This document shows positions 1 to 8,987 of a DNA stretch of 64,000 nt, in pieces. Below the pieces are notes generated by a model that saw nothing but the letters and a program-made list of their open reading frames with translations, made no database searches and was not told the DNA's origin. How positions within the stretch are numbered: the first letter of the stretch is position 1; every line of letters begins with the position of its first letter. The DNA comes from Pedobacter sp. HDW13 (GTDB lineage: Bacteria; Bacteroidota; Bacteroidia; Sphingobacteriales; Sphingobacteriaceae). Location: NCBI RefSeq assembly GCF_011303555.1, contig NZ_CP049868.1:1674001-1738000 (forward strand), written 5' to 3'. The position numbers and the translations under genes were made by a program.

Positions 1-15
1 ATCATTCAGAATCAG

Positions 16-630
16 ATGGAAACCAATATACTTACCGAAAAACAAAAAATGCTGGCTGGAAAAGCCTATCAGGCAGGCGACGCAGAACTGGCAAAAGAAA
101 GATTAAAAGCCAGGGAAATTGTTTTCGAATTTAACAACCTTGCCCCAAAATTCATCAAACAGCGTAAAGAACTGCTAAAAAGATTATTCGGTAAAACAGA
201 AAAGATGTTTTACCTAGAACCTCCTTTCCGTTGCGATTATGGTTATAATATTGAAATTGGTGATAACTTTTACGCCAACTTTAACCTAGTGATTTTAGAT
301 TGCGCCAAAGTAAGTATTGGCAACAACGTGTTTATAGCGCCAAACGTAGCCATTTATACCGCCGGGCACCCCATACATGCGCATTTGCGCGATCAGGAAT
401 ATGAATGGGCGCAGGAAATCACCATTGGCAATAGTGTTTGGATTGGCGGCAATGTGGTAATTAACCCGGGTGTAAAAATTGGTTCGAATGTGGTAATTGG
501 CTCAGGCAGTATTGTTACGAGAGATATCCCCGATAATGTTTTTGCAGCAGGCAATCCCTGCAGGGTTATCCGCCAGTTAACAGATGCCGACAAGGATTTC
601 TATTACAAAGATTTTAAACTAGGCGAATAA
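16..630 (+). CDS. Sugar O-acetyltransferase (maltose/galactoside acetyltransferase family)
   Basis: Left-handed beta-helix acetyltransferase that moves an acetyl group from acetyl-CoA to a sugar hydroxyl. Of 204 residues, about 1-60 form the helical Maa-type N-terminal domain and about 75-190 the hexapeptide repeats ([LIV]-G-x-x-x-x pattern, such as IGDNFYANF and IGNNVFIAP). The conserved catalytic His is His118 in the YTAGHP motif. Length matches Maa/LacA/NodL enzymes (about 185-205 aa). The natural acceptor sugar cannot be read from sequence. It stands alone and ends against a convergent gene with a hairpin between them. Confidence 0.9.
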   Translation: METNILTEKQKMLAGKAYQAGDAELAKERLKAREIVFEFNNLAPKFIKQRKELLKRLFGKTEKMFYLEPPFRCDYGYNIEIGDNFYANFNLVILDCAKVSIGNNVFIAPNVAIYTAGHPIHAHLRDQEYEWAQEITIGNSVWIGGNVVINPGVKIGSNVVIGSGSIVTRDIPDNVFAAGNPCRVIRQLTDADKDFYYKDFKLGE

Positions 631-645
631 ATAGAAATGAGTGAA

Positions 646-662
646 GGGCGATTCTATCGCCC
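646..662. terminator. Hairpin between convergent genes
   Basis: Perfect 7-bp inverted repeat GGGCGAT-tct-ATCGCCC, 15 bases after the acetyltransferase stop and before the end of the opposite-strand gene. There is no long T tract, so termination is inferred from position and structure. Confidence 0.5.
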
Positions 663-714
663 TAAATCAAATCACATCCCCCTCTTCCATCATACATCGT
701 CCATCTTCCATCCA

Positions 715-1140
715 TTAGCTGCTATGATCTGCAACAACCTTCCATTCTCCTTTTATCTTTTTAATGAGTAATGTAAAGTAACCTTTCAGTTCATCTTTTT
801 CGCGTTTCACATTCCAGCTACCTAATACAAAAGCCAAATCAGGTTTTAAAAAATCTACTTTTTTAATGCCGAATACCAAATACCCCATGGCTGATTTATC
901 GGGATAACCCTTTTTGTAATTATCGAGCGTTTTTTGCCAGCCATAGGTTGGCCCGCTTTTACCTACAAAGAGCAAGCTGTCAGACTTTTCGTAGCCTTCC
1001 ATAAAAGCTTCTACATCGCCTTTATTCCAATCGGTACGCTGTTTCTCCAGTAAATTAAGTATGGCCTGCTTATCTTTTGCATTTTGGGCAAAGCTTCCTA
1101 ACGAAATTAACAGCAGTACAGCAAAAAGTATTTTTTTCAT
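715..1140 (-). CDS. Secreted NTF2-like (DUF4440-type) protein
   Basis: A 141-aa protein with a signal peptide (MKKILFAVLLL, probable cleavage after the SFAQ region near residue 19). The rest resembles SnoaL/DUF4440 NTF2-fold proteins: an early helix with RTDWNKGDVEAFM, a beta strand with LFVG, and a C-terminal strand ending WKVVADHSS. Members of this fold in Bacteroidota are mostly periplasmic proteins of unknown ligand. No catalytic residues can be assigned. It is a single gene, convergent with the acetyltransferase and divergent from the sugar kinase. Confidence 0.75.
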   Translation of the reverse strand: MKKILFAVLLLISLGSFAQNAKDKQAILNLLEKQRTDWNKGDVEAFMEGYEKSDSLLFVGKSGPTYGWQKTLDNYKKGYPDKSAMGYLVFGIKKVDFLKPDLAFVLGSWNVKREKDELKGYFTLLIKKIKGEWKVVADHSS

Positions 1141-1234
1141 GTTTTAGGATAATTGGGTAAAACTTAAAGATAGGAAACAAATTATTTTGTTCCATCGCTA
1201 AAAATTGTTTCTTTACATTTTTATAAAATCACCT

Positions 1235-2113
1235 ATGCAAAATAAAGTAATTACAATTGGCGAAATACTTTGGGATGTTTTTCCAGAGGGAAAGAAAGCC
1301 GGCGGTTCGAGTATGAATGTTGCGCTTAACCTGCATAAACAAAATATAACAAGCAGTTTTATCAGCGCAGTTGGTAACGACGATAATGGCCGCGAATTAC
1401 TGGATTTTTTAAGCAGCAATCATTTTGCAACAAAACTGATTCAGGTAAATACCGAATTATCAACCAGTACCGTAGTGGTGCAGCTCGATGCCAACCACCA
1501 GGCCACCTACACCATCAAGCAACCTGTTGCCTGGGATGACATCCAACTAACCGACGACAATATTTCAGCAGTAAAACTGGCTGATGCGTTGGTATATTGC
1601 AGCCTAACCTGCCGTGATGAACGTTCTAAAAAAACCATCATGGGCTTATTAGAAAATGCTAAAACTAAGATTTTCGATATCAACCTGAGAAATCCCTTTT
1701 ACGAAAAAACTTTAATCGGCGACCTGTTAAACCATGCTGATATCTTAAAAATAAACGAAGACGAAATTGTTTGGGTAAAAGATACTTTCAGCTTAACTGG
1801 TAATACCGACGAACAGTTACTGAAACAATTGGCCAATCAATTTAATATTGATATTATCTGCCTAACCTTAGGCGATAAAGGCGCTTGTGTTTTAAAGGAT
1901 GGGAAGTTGTTTAAGCACGTAGGCTATAAGGTACAGGTGGCCGATACCGTTGGTGCCGGCGATGCTTTTCTGGCTACATTTATTGCCTGTTACCTCCAAG
2001 GCTACCCCATGGAAACTACGCTGGATAACGCCTGTAAAGTTGGGGCCTTTGTTGCTTCGCAGGTTGGAGCCAACCCCGACTATAATAAAAAGATTTACCA
2101 CATGGCGCTTTAA
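1235..2113 (+). CDS. PfkB-family carbohydrate kinase (fructokinase-like)
   Basis: Ribokinase-fold sugar kinase of about 292 aa. The N-terminal GEILWDVFPEG and GGSSMNVALNL motifs are typical of bacterial fructokinases, and the C-terminal PfkB signature is DTVGAGDAF with catalytic Asp243. Probable reaction is ATP-dependent phosphorylation of fructose or a related hexose. The reading frame is open from a TTG at 1205, but the ATG at 1235 gives the standard family N-terminus. A GH32 fructan hydrolase far away in this window would release fructose, but linkage between them is only inference. Confidence 0.88.
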   Translation: MQNKVITIGEILWDVFPEGKKAGGSSMNVALNLHKQNITSSFISAVGNDDNGRELLDFLSSNHFATKLIQVNTELSTSTVVVQLDANHQATYTIKQPVAWDDIQLTDDNISAVKLADALVYCSLTCRDERSKKTIMGLLENAKTKIFDINLRNPFYEKTLIGDLLNHADILKINEDEIVWVKDTFSLTGNTDEQLLKQLANQFNIDIICLTLGDKGACVLKDGKLFKHVGYKVQVADTVGAGDAFLATFIACYLQGYPMETTLDNACKVGAFVASQVGANPDYNKKIYHMAL

Positions 2114-2235
2114 GTTCTTTTTTATGACCTTATAGGTTTTAAAAGCTATAAGATCTGTGCCCCTCAAATATGACACCCCGCTTAAATTAATACAAAGCGA
2201 AACTTTTATCTTCGATAATCCGTTTATAAAAGCAC

Positions 2236-3333
2236 ATGAGAGGTTTTCGTTTTTCTGATTATAAGCCCGGCGATACGCCAAAAGGCGGTTTTGATGAGTT
2301 GCTAAAATTATTTAGCGAACTGCTGAATTATACCGCAGGTGATGCAGCCGAGGCCTTGAGCTGGTTAAATGAACTTGATAAGCAATATAAGCTCACCAAT
2401 AACGATTATGGTGTTGGTAATTTTATAGATGATTTGAAAGATAAAGGCTATCTGACCGAAGATAACCAATCGGGAGAATTTAAAATTACTGCCAAAACAG
2501 AACAAACCATTCGCAAATCGGCCCTTGATGAAATTTTCGGGAAACTGAAAAAAAGTGGTCGGGGTAACCACAACAGCAACCAATCGGGCATTGGCGAAGA
2601 AAAAAATGCCGACAGACGAGAATATAATTTTGGTGATAGTTTAGATCAGATCGATATGACTGCTTCTATTCAAAACGCACAAATTAACCATGGCATTAAC
2701 GATTTTACACTCACTGACCGCGATCTGGAAGTAGAAGAAAAAGATTTCAAAACCTTAACTTCTACCGTATTGATGATTGATATTTCGCACTCGATGATTT
2801 TGTACGGTGAAGACCGGATTACCCCGGCAAAAAAAGTAGCCATGGCCCTGGCCGAACTAATTAAAACGAAATACCCTAAAGATACTTTGGACATTGTTGT
2901 TTTTGGTAATGATGCCTGGCCAATTACCGTGAAAGATTTACCTTATTTACAGGTTGGCCCCTACCACACCAATACCTATGCCGGTTTAGAACTCGCAGCA
3001 GATTTACTCCGTAGAAGGAAAACGCACAACAAACAGATTTTCATGATTACCGATGGTAAACCTACCTGTTTGAAAGAAAATGGCAAGTACTATAAAAACA
3101 GCATGGGTCTGGATAGAAAGGTGATTAACAAAACATTAAATATGGCCGCGCAGTGCAAGCGCTTAAGAATCCCTATTACCACTTTTATGATTGCCAAAGA
3201 CCCTTACCTACAGCAGTTTGTACGTCAGTTTACCGAAATAAATGGCGGCCGGGCTTTTTACAGCTCATTAAATGGCTTAGGTGAATACATTTTTGAAGAT
3301 TACATTAAAAATAGAAGAAAAACAGTGAAATAG
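2236..3333 (+). CDS. VWA domain-containing protein (CoxE/BatA-like), partner of MoxR-type ATPase
   Basis: A 365-aa protein with no signal peptide. Residues about 1-130 are a charged helical region, and about 175-350 form a von Willebrand factor A domain with the MIDAS metal motif D-I-S-H-S starting at Asp182 and the later ITDGKPT strand. VWA proteins of this class work with MoxR AAA+ ATPases, which insert or remodel metal centres and other complexes. The next gene on the same strand is such an ATPase, so the two probably form one chaperone pair. The substrate is unknown. Confidence 0.85.
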   Translation: MRGFRFSDYKPGDTPKGGFDELLKLFSELLNYTAGDAAEALSWLNELDKQYKLTNNDYGVGNFIDDLKDKGYLTEDNQSGEFKITAKTEQTIRKSALDEIFGKLKKSGRGNHNSNQSGIGEEKNADRREYNFGDSLDQIDMTASIQNAQINHGINDFTLTDRDLEVEEKDFKTLTSTVLMIDISHSMILYGEDRITPAKKVAMALAELIKTKYPKDTLDIVVFGNDAWPITVKDLPYLQVGPYHTNTYAGLELAADLLRRRKTHNKQIFMITDGKPTCLKENGKYYKNSMGLDRKVINKTLNMAAQCKRLRIPITTFMIAKDPYLQQFVRQFTEINGGRAFYSSLNGLGEYIFEDYIKNRRKTVK

Positions 3334-3555
3334 TTTGGAGTCCGAAGTCTTTAGTCTGGAGTCGGAAGATTATTTACTAAAATTAGAAGTTTAAACAATA
3401 AGGTTGATGGTAAAAGGCGAAAGATAAAACCCATAGCAATCCTACTTAAATCAACCATAAAAACATAAAAAAGGAATAGATTTATGGAATTGGTTTGTGC
3501 ATTTTGCAAACCTTACACCTTAACCCCTATGTCTTAAACCCATTTAAACCAAGAA

Positions 3556-5043
3556 ATGCAAAACACTACATTAGGTCAGTTAAAGGCTACCAGTTATAAA
3601 TCAAGAAGCGTTAAGGAAGAATTAAGGGAAAACCTGATTAAGTTTCTTCGTGATAAGAAAACCGAATTTGAAGGCATTATTGGGTATGATGAAACGGTAA
3701 TTCCTGAGTTACAAACCGCCATTCTATCGCGCCACAACATTTTGCTTTTGGGCTTACGCGGACAAGCCAAAACACGCATTGCCCGTTTAATGGTTAACTT
3801 ATTGGATGAGTATGTGCCCTACGTAGCCGGAAGCGAAATTTTCGACGATCCGCTGAACCCGATTTCATGGTATGCAAAAAACGAAATTGCCATCAACGGT
3901 GATGCAACTGAAATTGCCTGGTTACACCGCAGCGAGCGTTATACCGAAAAATTGGCTACCCCTGATGTTACCGTAGCCGATTTAATTGGCGATATTGACC
4001 CTATAAAGGCAGCCACACTGAAACTAACGTACAATGATGAAAGGGTTATCCACTTTGGTTTAATTCCACGCGCACACCGCAGCATTTTCGTCATTAACGA
4101 ACTTCCTGATTTACAGGCACGTATCCAGGTGGCATTATTTAACATGCTGCAGGAAAAAGATATTCAGATTCGCGGTTTTAAATTGCGTTTGCCGCTGGAT
4201 ATCCAGTTTGTATTTACTGCAAACCCCGAAGATTACACCAACCGCGGAAGCATTGTTACCCCTTTGAAAGACAGGATAGAAAGTCAGATTTTAACCCACT
4301 ACCCAAAAAGCATTGAAATTTCGCGCAAAATTACTTTCCAGGAAGCCAAATTAACTGCCGAACAAAAAGCCAGTATAGAGGCCGATGGTTTGCTAAAAGA
4401 TTTGATTGAGCAAATTGCTTTCGAAGCACGTAAAAGTGAGTATATCGACCAGAAATCGGGGGTATCGGCCAGATTAACCATTTCGGCTTATGAAAATTTA
4501 ATCAGCACAGCCGAAAGAAGGATGTTGATCTCAGGCGAAAAAAATACTTTTGTACGTTTATCAGATTTAGCGGGCATTATCCCGGCCATAACCGGTAAAA
4601 TAGAGCTGGTTTACGAAGGCGAGCTTGAAGGACCGGCACATGTGGCCACTACCTTAATCGGCAAAGCAGTTAAAACTTTATTTGCACGTTATTTCCCCGA
4701 TCCTGAAAAAGCTAAAAAAAGCAAAACAGCCAATCCTTACACCGAAATAACCGAATGGTTTACCGAAGGCAATAATGTTGATTTAACTGACCTTTTAACC
4801 AGCGTACAATATAAAAAAGCATTGATGCTGGTACCAGGCCTATATGACACAGTTAAAAAGTTTCACCCCAAGTTAAGCGAAAACCAAACTTTATTGTTGA
4901 TGGAGTTTGTATTGCATGGCTTGGCCGAATACTCGCAGCTGAGTAAAAATTACTTAACCGGCGGCTTTGGCTTTAGCGATATGTTTGGCAGTTTATTTAA
5001 CGCCGAATTTGACGAGGAAGAAGATGAAGACGATTTCAGATAA
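3556..5043 (+). CDS. AAA+ ATPase, MoxR/magnesium-chelatase-like
   Basis: A 495-aa cytoplasmic AAA+ protein. Walker A is GLRGQAKT at residues 66-73, an unusual variant of the GxPGxGKT seen in typical MoxR. The Walker B region reads IFVINELPD, followed by sensor 1 in FVFTANPEDY. The C-terminus ends in a very acidic tail (EFDEEEDEDD). It lies 222 bp after the VWA gene on the same strand, the usual MoxR-VWA pairing. A hairpin with T tract follows at 5069-5093, so this is the end of the transcription unit. Confidence 0.87.
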   Translation: MQNTTLGQLKATSYKSRSVKEELRENLIKFLRDKKTEFEGIIGYDETVIPELQTAILSRHNILLLGLRGQAKTRIARLMVNLLDEYVPYVAGSEIFDDPLNPISWYAKNEIAINGDATEIAWLHRSERYTEKLATPDVTVADLIGDIDPIKAATLKLTYNDERVIHFGLIPRAHRSIFVINELPDLQARIQVALFNMLQEKDIQIRGFKLRLPLDIQFVFTANPEDYTNRGSIVTPLKDRIESQILTHYPKSIEISRKITFQEAKLTAEQKASIEADGLLKDLIEQIAFEARKSEYIDQKSGVSARLTISAYENLISTAERRMLISGEKNTFVRLSDLAGIIPAITGKIELVYEGELEGPAHVATTLIGKAVKTLFARYFPDPEKAKKSKTANPYTEITEWFTEGNNVDLTDLLTSVQYKKALMLVPGLYDTVKKFHPKLSENQTLLLMEFVLHGLAEYSQLSKNYLTGGFGFSDMFGSLFNAEFDEEEDEDDFR

Positions 5044-5068
5044 TAAAACATTATAATTTCTTTAATTT

Positions 5069-5093
5069 AGGCAGGCGAAATTCCTGCCTTTTT
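5069..5093 (+). terminator. Rho-independent terminator after the MoxR-like gene
   Basis: Perfect 7-bp stem AGGCAGG / CCTGCCT with a 7-base loop followed by TTTTT. It covers the in-frame TTG at 5092, which argues that the next gene starts at the ATG at 5122. Confidence 0.88.
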
Positions 5094-5121
5094 GTTTAAT
5101 AAATTACTCAACTCACCAGAA

Positions 5122-6378
5122 ATGGGAAGATTACCTTTTATCATTGCCGCCTGCATTTTTATTATCGCTTTTGATATCTATTGTTTCAAAGCCATTATCT
5201 CGGTTTTTAAGAAATGGAAAACTAATACTAAAAAAGTATTTGCCATTGCATACTGGGGTTATAGTGCCTTATTGATTTTTGGCGTTTTCTGTGGCATTTA
5301 CCTCAATTTGTTTCTTACGCTACGTGCCATCATTCTGGTTTCTTTCTTTTTAACTGTGGCTTGCAAACTAGCCATGCTGCCATTCCTCGTGCTGGATGAT
5401 TTGCGCAGATTATGGATTAAACTAAGTAGAAAAAAAGTGAGCAGCGCCATGCCTGCCTCAGCTACAAGCCCCCATGAAGACGATAAAATTTCGCGTTCAG
5501 CATTTTTGGTTAAGGCTGGACTGGTTACTGCTGCCGTTCCCTTAACGTCGTTAAGCTGGGGTATTATTTCTGGCGCATACGATTATCAGGTAAGAAGGGT
5601 AAACTTAATATTACCCAACCTACCCAAAGCTTTCGATGGCATTACTATGGGCCAGATTTCAGATATCCATTCGGGAAGTTTCTATAATAAAACTGCTGTA
5701 AAAGGCGGTGTAGAAATGCTGTTGGGCGAAAAACCTGATTTCATCTTTTTCACAGGCGATTTGGTAAACAACCTAACCAACGAAGTACGCGATTATCAGG
5801 ATATTTTCTCGAAAGTAAAAGCACCGCTGGGTGTTTATTCATCGCTCGGAAACCACGATTATGGCGACTATTTTTTTGGCAAGGAATCATCGCCAGCCAA
5901 GGTAAAAAACCTGAAAGACATGGTTGATGTGCACAAGATTATGGGTTACGACCTGTTGATGAACGATAACCGCAGGTTAAAGGTTGATGGCGAAGAAATC
6001 GGGATATTAGGTGTTGAAAACTGGGGAATGGGCCGTTTTCCGAAATATGGTAAGATGGAACTCGCCGTTAAAAACACCGATGATTTACCTGTGAAATTAT
6101 TACTGAGTCACGATCCATCACACTGGCGGGGCGAGGTACTGCAAAAATACCCGCAAATTGATGCGATGTTTAGCGGTCATACCCACGGCATGCAGTTTGG
6201 CTTAAGGTTTAAAGAAATTCAATGGAGCCCTATACAATACATTTATAAAGAATGGGCCGGCTTATACAAGGAACAACACCAACAGCTGTATGTTAACGTA
6301 GGCTATGGATTTTTAGGATATCCCGGCAGAGTTGGAATATTGCCTGAGATTACCATATTTACTTTAAAAAGAGCCTAA
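5122..6378 (+). CDS. Membrane-anchored metallophosphoesterase (YaeI/YkuE-like)
   Basis: About 418 aa. The N-terminal 110 residues contain three hydrophobic segments (IIAACIFIIAFDIY, then two more near residues 45-65 and 75-95). A further segment near residues 140-160 precedes the calcineurin-like phosphoesterase domain. Metal-binding motifs are all present: ISDIHSG, FTGDLVN, GNHDYG, LSHDP and SGHTHG. Homologues such as YkuE and YaeI are metal-dependent phosphoesterases, some acting on UDP-diacylglucosamine-type lipids; the substrate here is unknown. The ATG at 5122 is preferred because the upstream TTG sits inside a terminator. Confidence 0.87.
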   Translation: MGRLPFIIAACIFIIAFDIYCFKAIISVFKKWKTNTKKVFAIAYWGYSALLIFGVFCGIYLNLFLTLRAIILVSFFLTVACKLAMLPFLVLDDLRRLWIKLSRKKVSSAMPASATSPHEDDKISRSAFLVKAGLVTAAVPLTSLSWGIISGAYDYQVRRVNLILPNLPKAFDGITMGQISDIHSGSFYNKTAVKGGVEMLLGEKPDFIFFTGDLVNNLTNEVRDYQDIFSKVKAPLGVYSSLGNHDYGDYFFGKESSPAKVKNLKDMVDVHKIMGYDLLMNDNRRLKVDGEEIGILGVENWGMGRFPKYGKMELAVKNTDDLPVKLLLSHDPSHWRGEVLQKYPQIDAMFSGHTHGMQFGLRFKEIQWSPIQYIYKEWAGLYKEQHQQLYVNVGYGFLGYPGRVGILPEITIFTLKRA

Positions 6379-6395
6379 ACTAATTATAGAATTTT

Positions 6396-6437
6396 GAATG
6401 ATTGAATGGGCGTTATGCCTAAAACATTCAATCATTC
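6396..6437. terminator. Inverted repeat between convergent genes
   Basis: Perfect 13-bp repeat GAATGATTGAATG / CATTCAATCATTC with a 16-base loop, between the 3' ends of the phosphoesterase and the response regulator. A related sequence lies at 14241-14277 in an equivalent setting, suggesting a bidirectional terminator family. Confidence 0.6.
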
Positions 6438-6463
6438 GAAATTCATTCATTCAATAATTACTC

Positions 6464-7153
6464 CTACCCCGCATTAAACCTGTAACCTACTCCCCTTACG
6501 GTTTGCAATAACTGTGGATTATCGGGATTCAATTCTATTTTCTTACGCAAGCGCACAATGTGCATATCAAGTGTTCTGGTATTAACATCAGAGTTATAAC
6601 CCCAAACTACCAGCATCAGCTCGTCGCGGTTAATTACCTTACCCGGATTGCGTAAGAAGTACAATAAAATACGGTTCTCTAATATGGTTAATTCTATTTT
6701 CTTACCATCTCTAAACAAGGTGTGAATATTCGGATGGTGTTCCATATTACCGAAACGGTGAATTTCTGCTGTATCTTTATTCACAATAAATTTCACCTTG
6801 CTCTCTAGCATGGCTACCAAAACATCCATATTAAAAGGTTTGGTAATGTAATCAGATGCACCAAAATTATAGGCGTCAATCTTATCTACATCCTGCGCTT
6901 TGGCAGTCATCATAATGATCAGGTTTTCGAAACCTTGTTTACGCACGTGCTCGCAAACTTCGGCTCCTTGTTTACCCGGCATCATCCAGTCCAATAAAAC
7001 AATATCAGGCTGATCAGCCAAAATCATCCTTTCACCTGCATCGCCATCATTTGCCTCTAGCACCGTATATCCCTCGGCCTTTAAGCGATGGGCTACAAGA
7101 AAGCGAAGATTTTCATCATCTTCTACGATTAATATTTTTACTTCTTTAGACAT
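6464..7153 (-). CDS. OmpR/PhoB-family response regulator (RprY-like)
   Basis: A 229-aa two-domain response regulator. The receiver domain (about 1-120) has the acidic pair Glu11-Asp12-Asp13, phosphoacceptor Asp55 in VLLDWMMPG, and the conserved Lys in DYITKPF. The winged-helix DNA-binding domain (about 130-228) ends in VRGVGYRFN, the standard OmpR-class signature. The sensor kinase gene lies just upstream on the same strand, so they form a two-component pair resembling RprX/RprY of Bacteroides. A 157-bp gap separates the two genes. Confidence 0.92.
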   Translation of the reverse strand: MSKEVKILIVEDDENLRFLVAHRLKAEGYTVLEANDGDAGERMILADQPDIVLLDWMMPGKQGAEVCEHVRKQGFENLIIMMTAKAQDVDKIDAYNFGASDYITKPFNMDVLVAMLESKVKFIVNKDTAEIHRFGNMEHHPNIHTLFRDGKKIELTILENRILLYFLRNPGKVINRDELMLVVWGYNSDVNTRTLDMHIVRLRKKIELNPDNPQLLQTVRGVGYRFNAG

Positions 7154-7310
7154 TTATATATGTGTTTACATTGTATGTTGAAAGGCTACCACGTTGAAAT
7201 GTTTCAGCGTTACCACCTTTAACTTTTTACTTATTGTTTTATCTGTTGTTTTAATGTTGGAAGGTTAACTCAACATTCCAACTTTTCAACTTCCAACATT
7301 CCAACCTTCT

Positions 7311-8984
7311 CTAACTATTAAAAGGCAGCACAATTTTAAATTCTGTACCACTGCCCACTTTGCTTTTTACAGAAATATCTCCTTCCATAAAGTTAACCAG
7401 TTCTTTGCAAAATGCCAAACCCAGGCCTACACTACCCATTTGGTTATATTCGTTCTGGATTCGGAAAAATTTCTTAAATATATTGTTTAATTCTGATGCC
7501 GCTATCCCAATTCCTTTATCGGTAAACCTGAAAACCAGCACACCTTTAATCAATTTAGCACTAATATGAAGTTTCTTCTGATCAGGCTTAGAGTATTTGT
7601 AAGCATTCTCGGCCAGGTTATCGAACAAACTCCCTAACAACACCGGATCGGTAATAAAGGTTTTAAAGCCCATTACTTCATAGGTGATCTTAAAATCAGG
7701 ATGTTTAAGCGTGTGCGATTCTATTGTGCTTTCAATAAAATCGACAATATTAACTTCCTCCTGGTTTAATTTTATTGCCTTATTCTCAATCTGGGTAAAA
7801 GCCAGCAGTTTATTCATTAAACCGTTCAGCTTATCCGCCTCTTCATCCAGAATTTTGCCGTAAAGCTGTTGCTCACGCTGACTTAAAGCTGTAGCGCTTT
7901 TAATGTTGTTACCTGCAATCTTGATCACACTTACCGGCGTTTTAAACTCGTGCGTAAGGTTATTCACAAAATCGTACTGCAATTTAAACATTTTGCTATT
8001 GATGTTGAGGTTACGGTAAATTAAGAAGGCAACCAGCAGCAGTACACCATACACCAATAAAAGCACCAGGGCAATTGGCATAAAATAAATAAAAATCTCC
8101 TTTTTGATGTAAGATTTTGAAGAAACAAAGTACAGTTTAAAATCAGAAAATGCCCCTGGTAAGGCAATTTCGGTATGCATATTTTCATCCGAATTATCAA
8201 TCGGATCGTATGTTAAGGGCTCAATACTAATATGTTGATACAATAAAGGCCGCGTATTTACAATTTTAACCTGATGCGGGTCGAGCTTAAAAACGAGTAC
8301 ATCTTGCGGGTAAACCGGCGAGGGATTTAGCTTCCGCTTCATCATCTCTTTATATGTTTTCAGGTCTTCGCGGCGCGGAATATTTAAATAGGTAATCTTA
8401 TTCTCACTCGAATTAACCACCGAAAAATTGGTAAAAAGCTCTTCTTGTGTGGGTACAGCAGCGGTATCTAACCGATCGACAAATGTAGCCAGCTTATAGG
8501 CCATTGCATTAAAATCATCGCCAACATTGAAAGAGGTGGGATCTTCTTCTGAGTAAACTTTTACCGAATCGGGGCTGATTCCTTTTCCGAACTGATAAAT
8601 TGATTTTGGACCTATACCCAGATAGTTGGCATTAATACCATCTCTTACTGGTGCCACTTTTACCTCTGTATCGTAAAAAGTAACCCTCGAAATAAAAGGA
8701 TACTTTAACATTACCGTATCTACAAATTTCGAAGCCGTAGAGGAATCTAAATAGCCACTATAATATGAGATTTCTGGCATTTTGTTCTGAAAGAAATCGT
8801 TATAGGGCTTAATGCTCTGTTCCAGTACATTTACCTTCTCCGAAACAAAATCATTTTCTATCGATTTCTTGCTGTAGTTAAAGGCCAGAAAGAGCGATAA
8901 AATAAAGAGGATTGAAATGAGTACAATAAAGGTTACACCAAGAGAAAAGTTTTTACGGTAACCGCTTTTTTTATCTAAAGCCAT
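7311..8984 (-). CDS. Membrane sensor histidine kinase (RprX-like)
   Basis: A 557-aa sensor kinase. The first membrane segment is at about 17-36, a large extracytoplasmic domain covers about 38-300, and the second membrane segment is at about 300-322 (MPIALVLLLVYGVLLL). HisKA follows with phosphoacceptor His345 in LTHEFKTP, then HATPase_c with an N box in DNLAENAYKY, and G boxes FTDKGIGI and GSVGLGLA. The start codon is only 3 bases after the stop of the upstream S9-like lipoprotein gene, so the two are cotranscribed and probably work together. Confidence 0.93.
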   Translation of the reverse strand: MALDKKSGYRKNFSLGVTFIVLISILFILSLFLAFNYSKKSIENDFVSEKVNVLEQSIKPYNDFFQNKMPEISYYSGYLDSSTASKFVDTVMLKYPFISRVTFYDTEVKVAPVRDGINANYLGIGPKSIYQFGKGISPDSVKVYSEEDPTSFNVGDDFNAMAYKLATFVDRLDTAAVPTQEELFTNFSVVNSSENKITYLNIPRREDLKTYKEMMKRKLNPSPVYPQDVLVFKLDPHQVKIVNTRPLLYQHISIEPLTYDPIDNSDENMHTEIALPGAFSDFKLYFVSSKSYIKKEIFIYFMPIALVLLLVYGVLLLVAFLIYRNLNINSKMFKLQYDFVNNLTHEFKTPVSVIKIAGNNIKSATALSQREQQLYGKILDEEADKLNGLMNKLLAFTQIENKAIKLNQEEVNIVDFIESTIESHTLKHPDFKITYEVMGFKTFITDPVLLGSLFDNLAENAYKYSKPDQKKLHISAKLIKGVLVFRFTDKGIGIAASELNNIFKKFFRIQNEYNQMGSVGLGLAFCKELVNFMEGDISVKSKVGSGTEFKIVLPFNS

Positions 8985-8987
8985 AAC

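Noticed and set aside
5092..5121. TTG start for the metallophosphoesterase
   Set aside because: The codon lies in the T tract of the preceding terminator; the ATG at 5122 leads directly into the first membrane segment.
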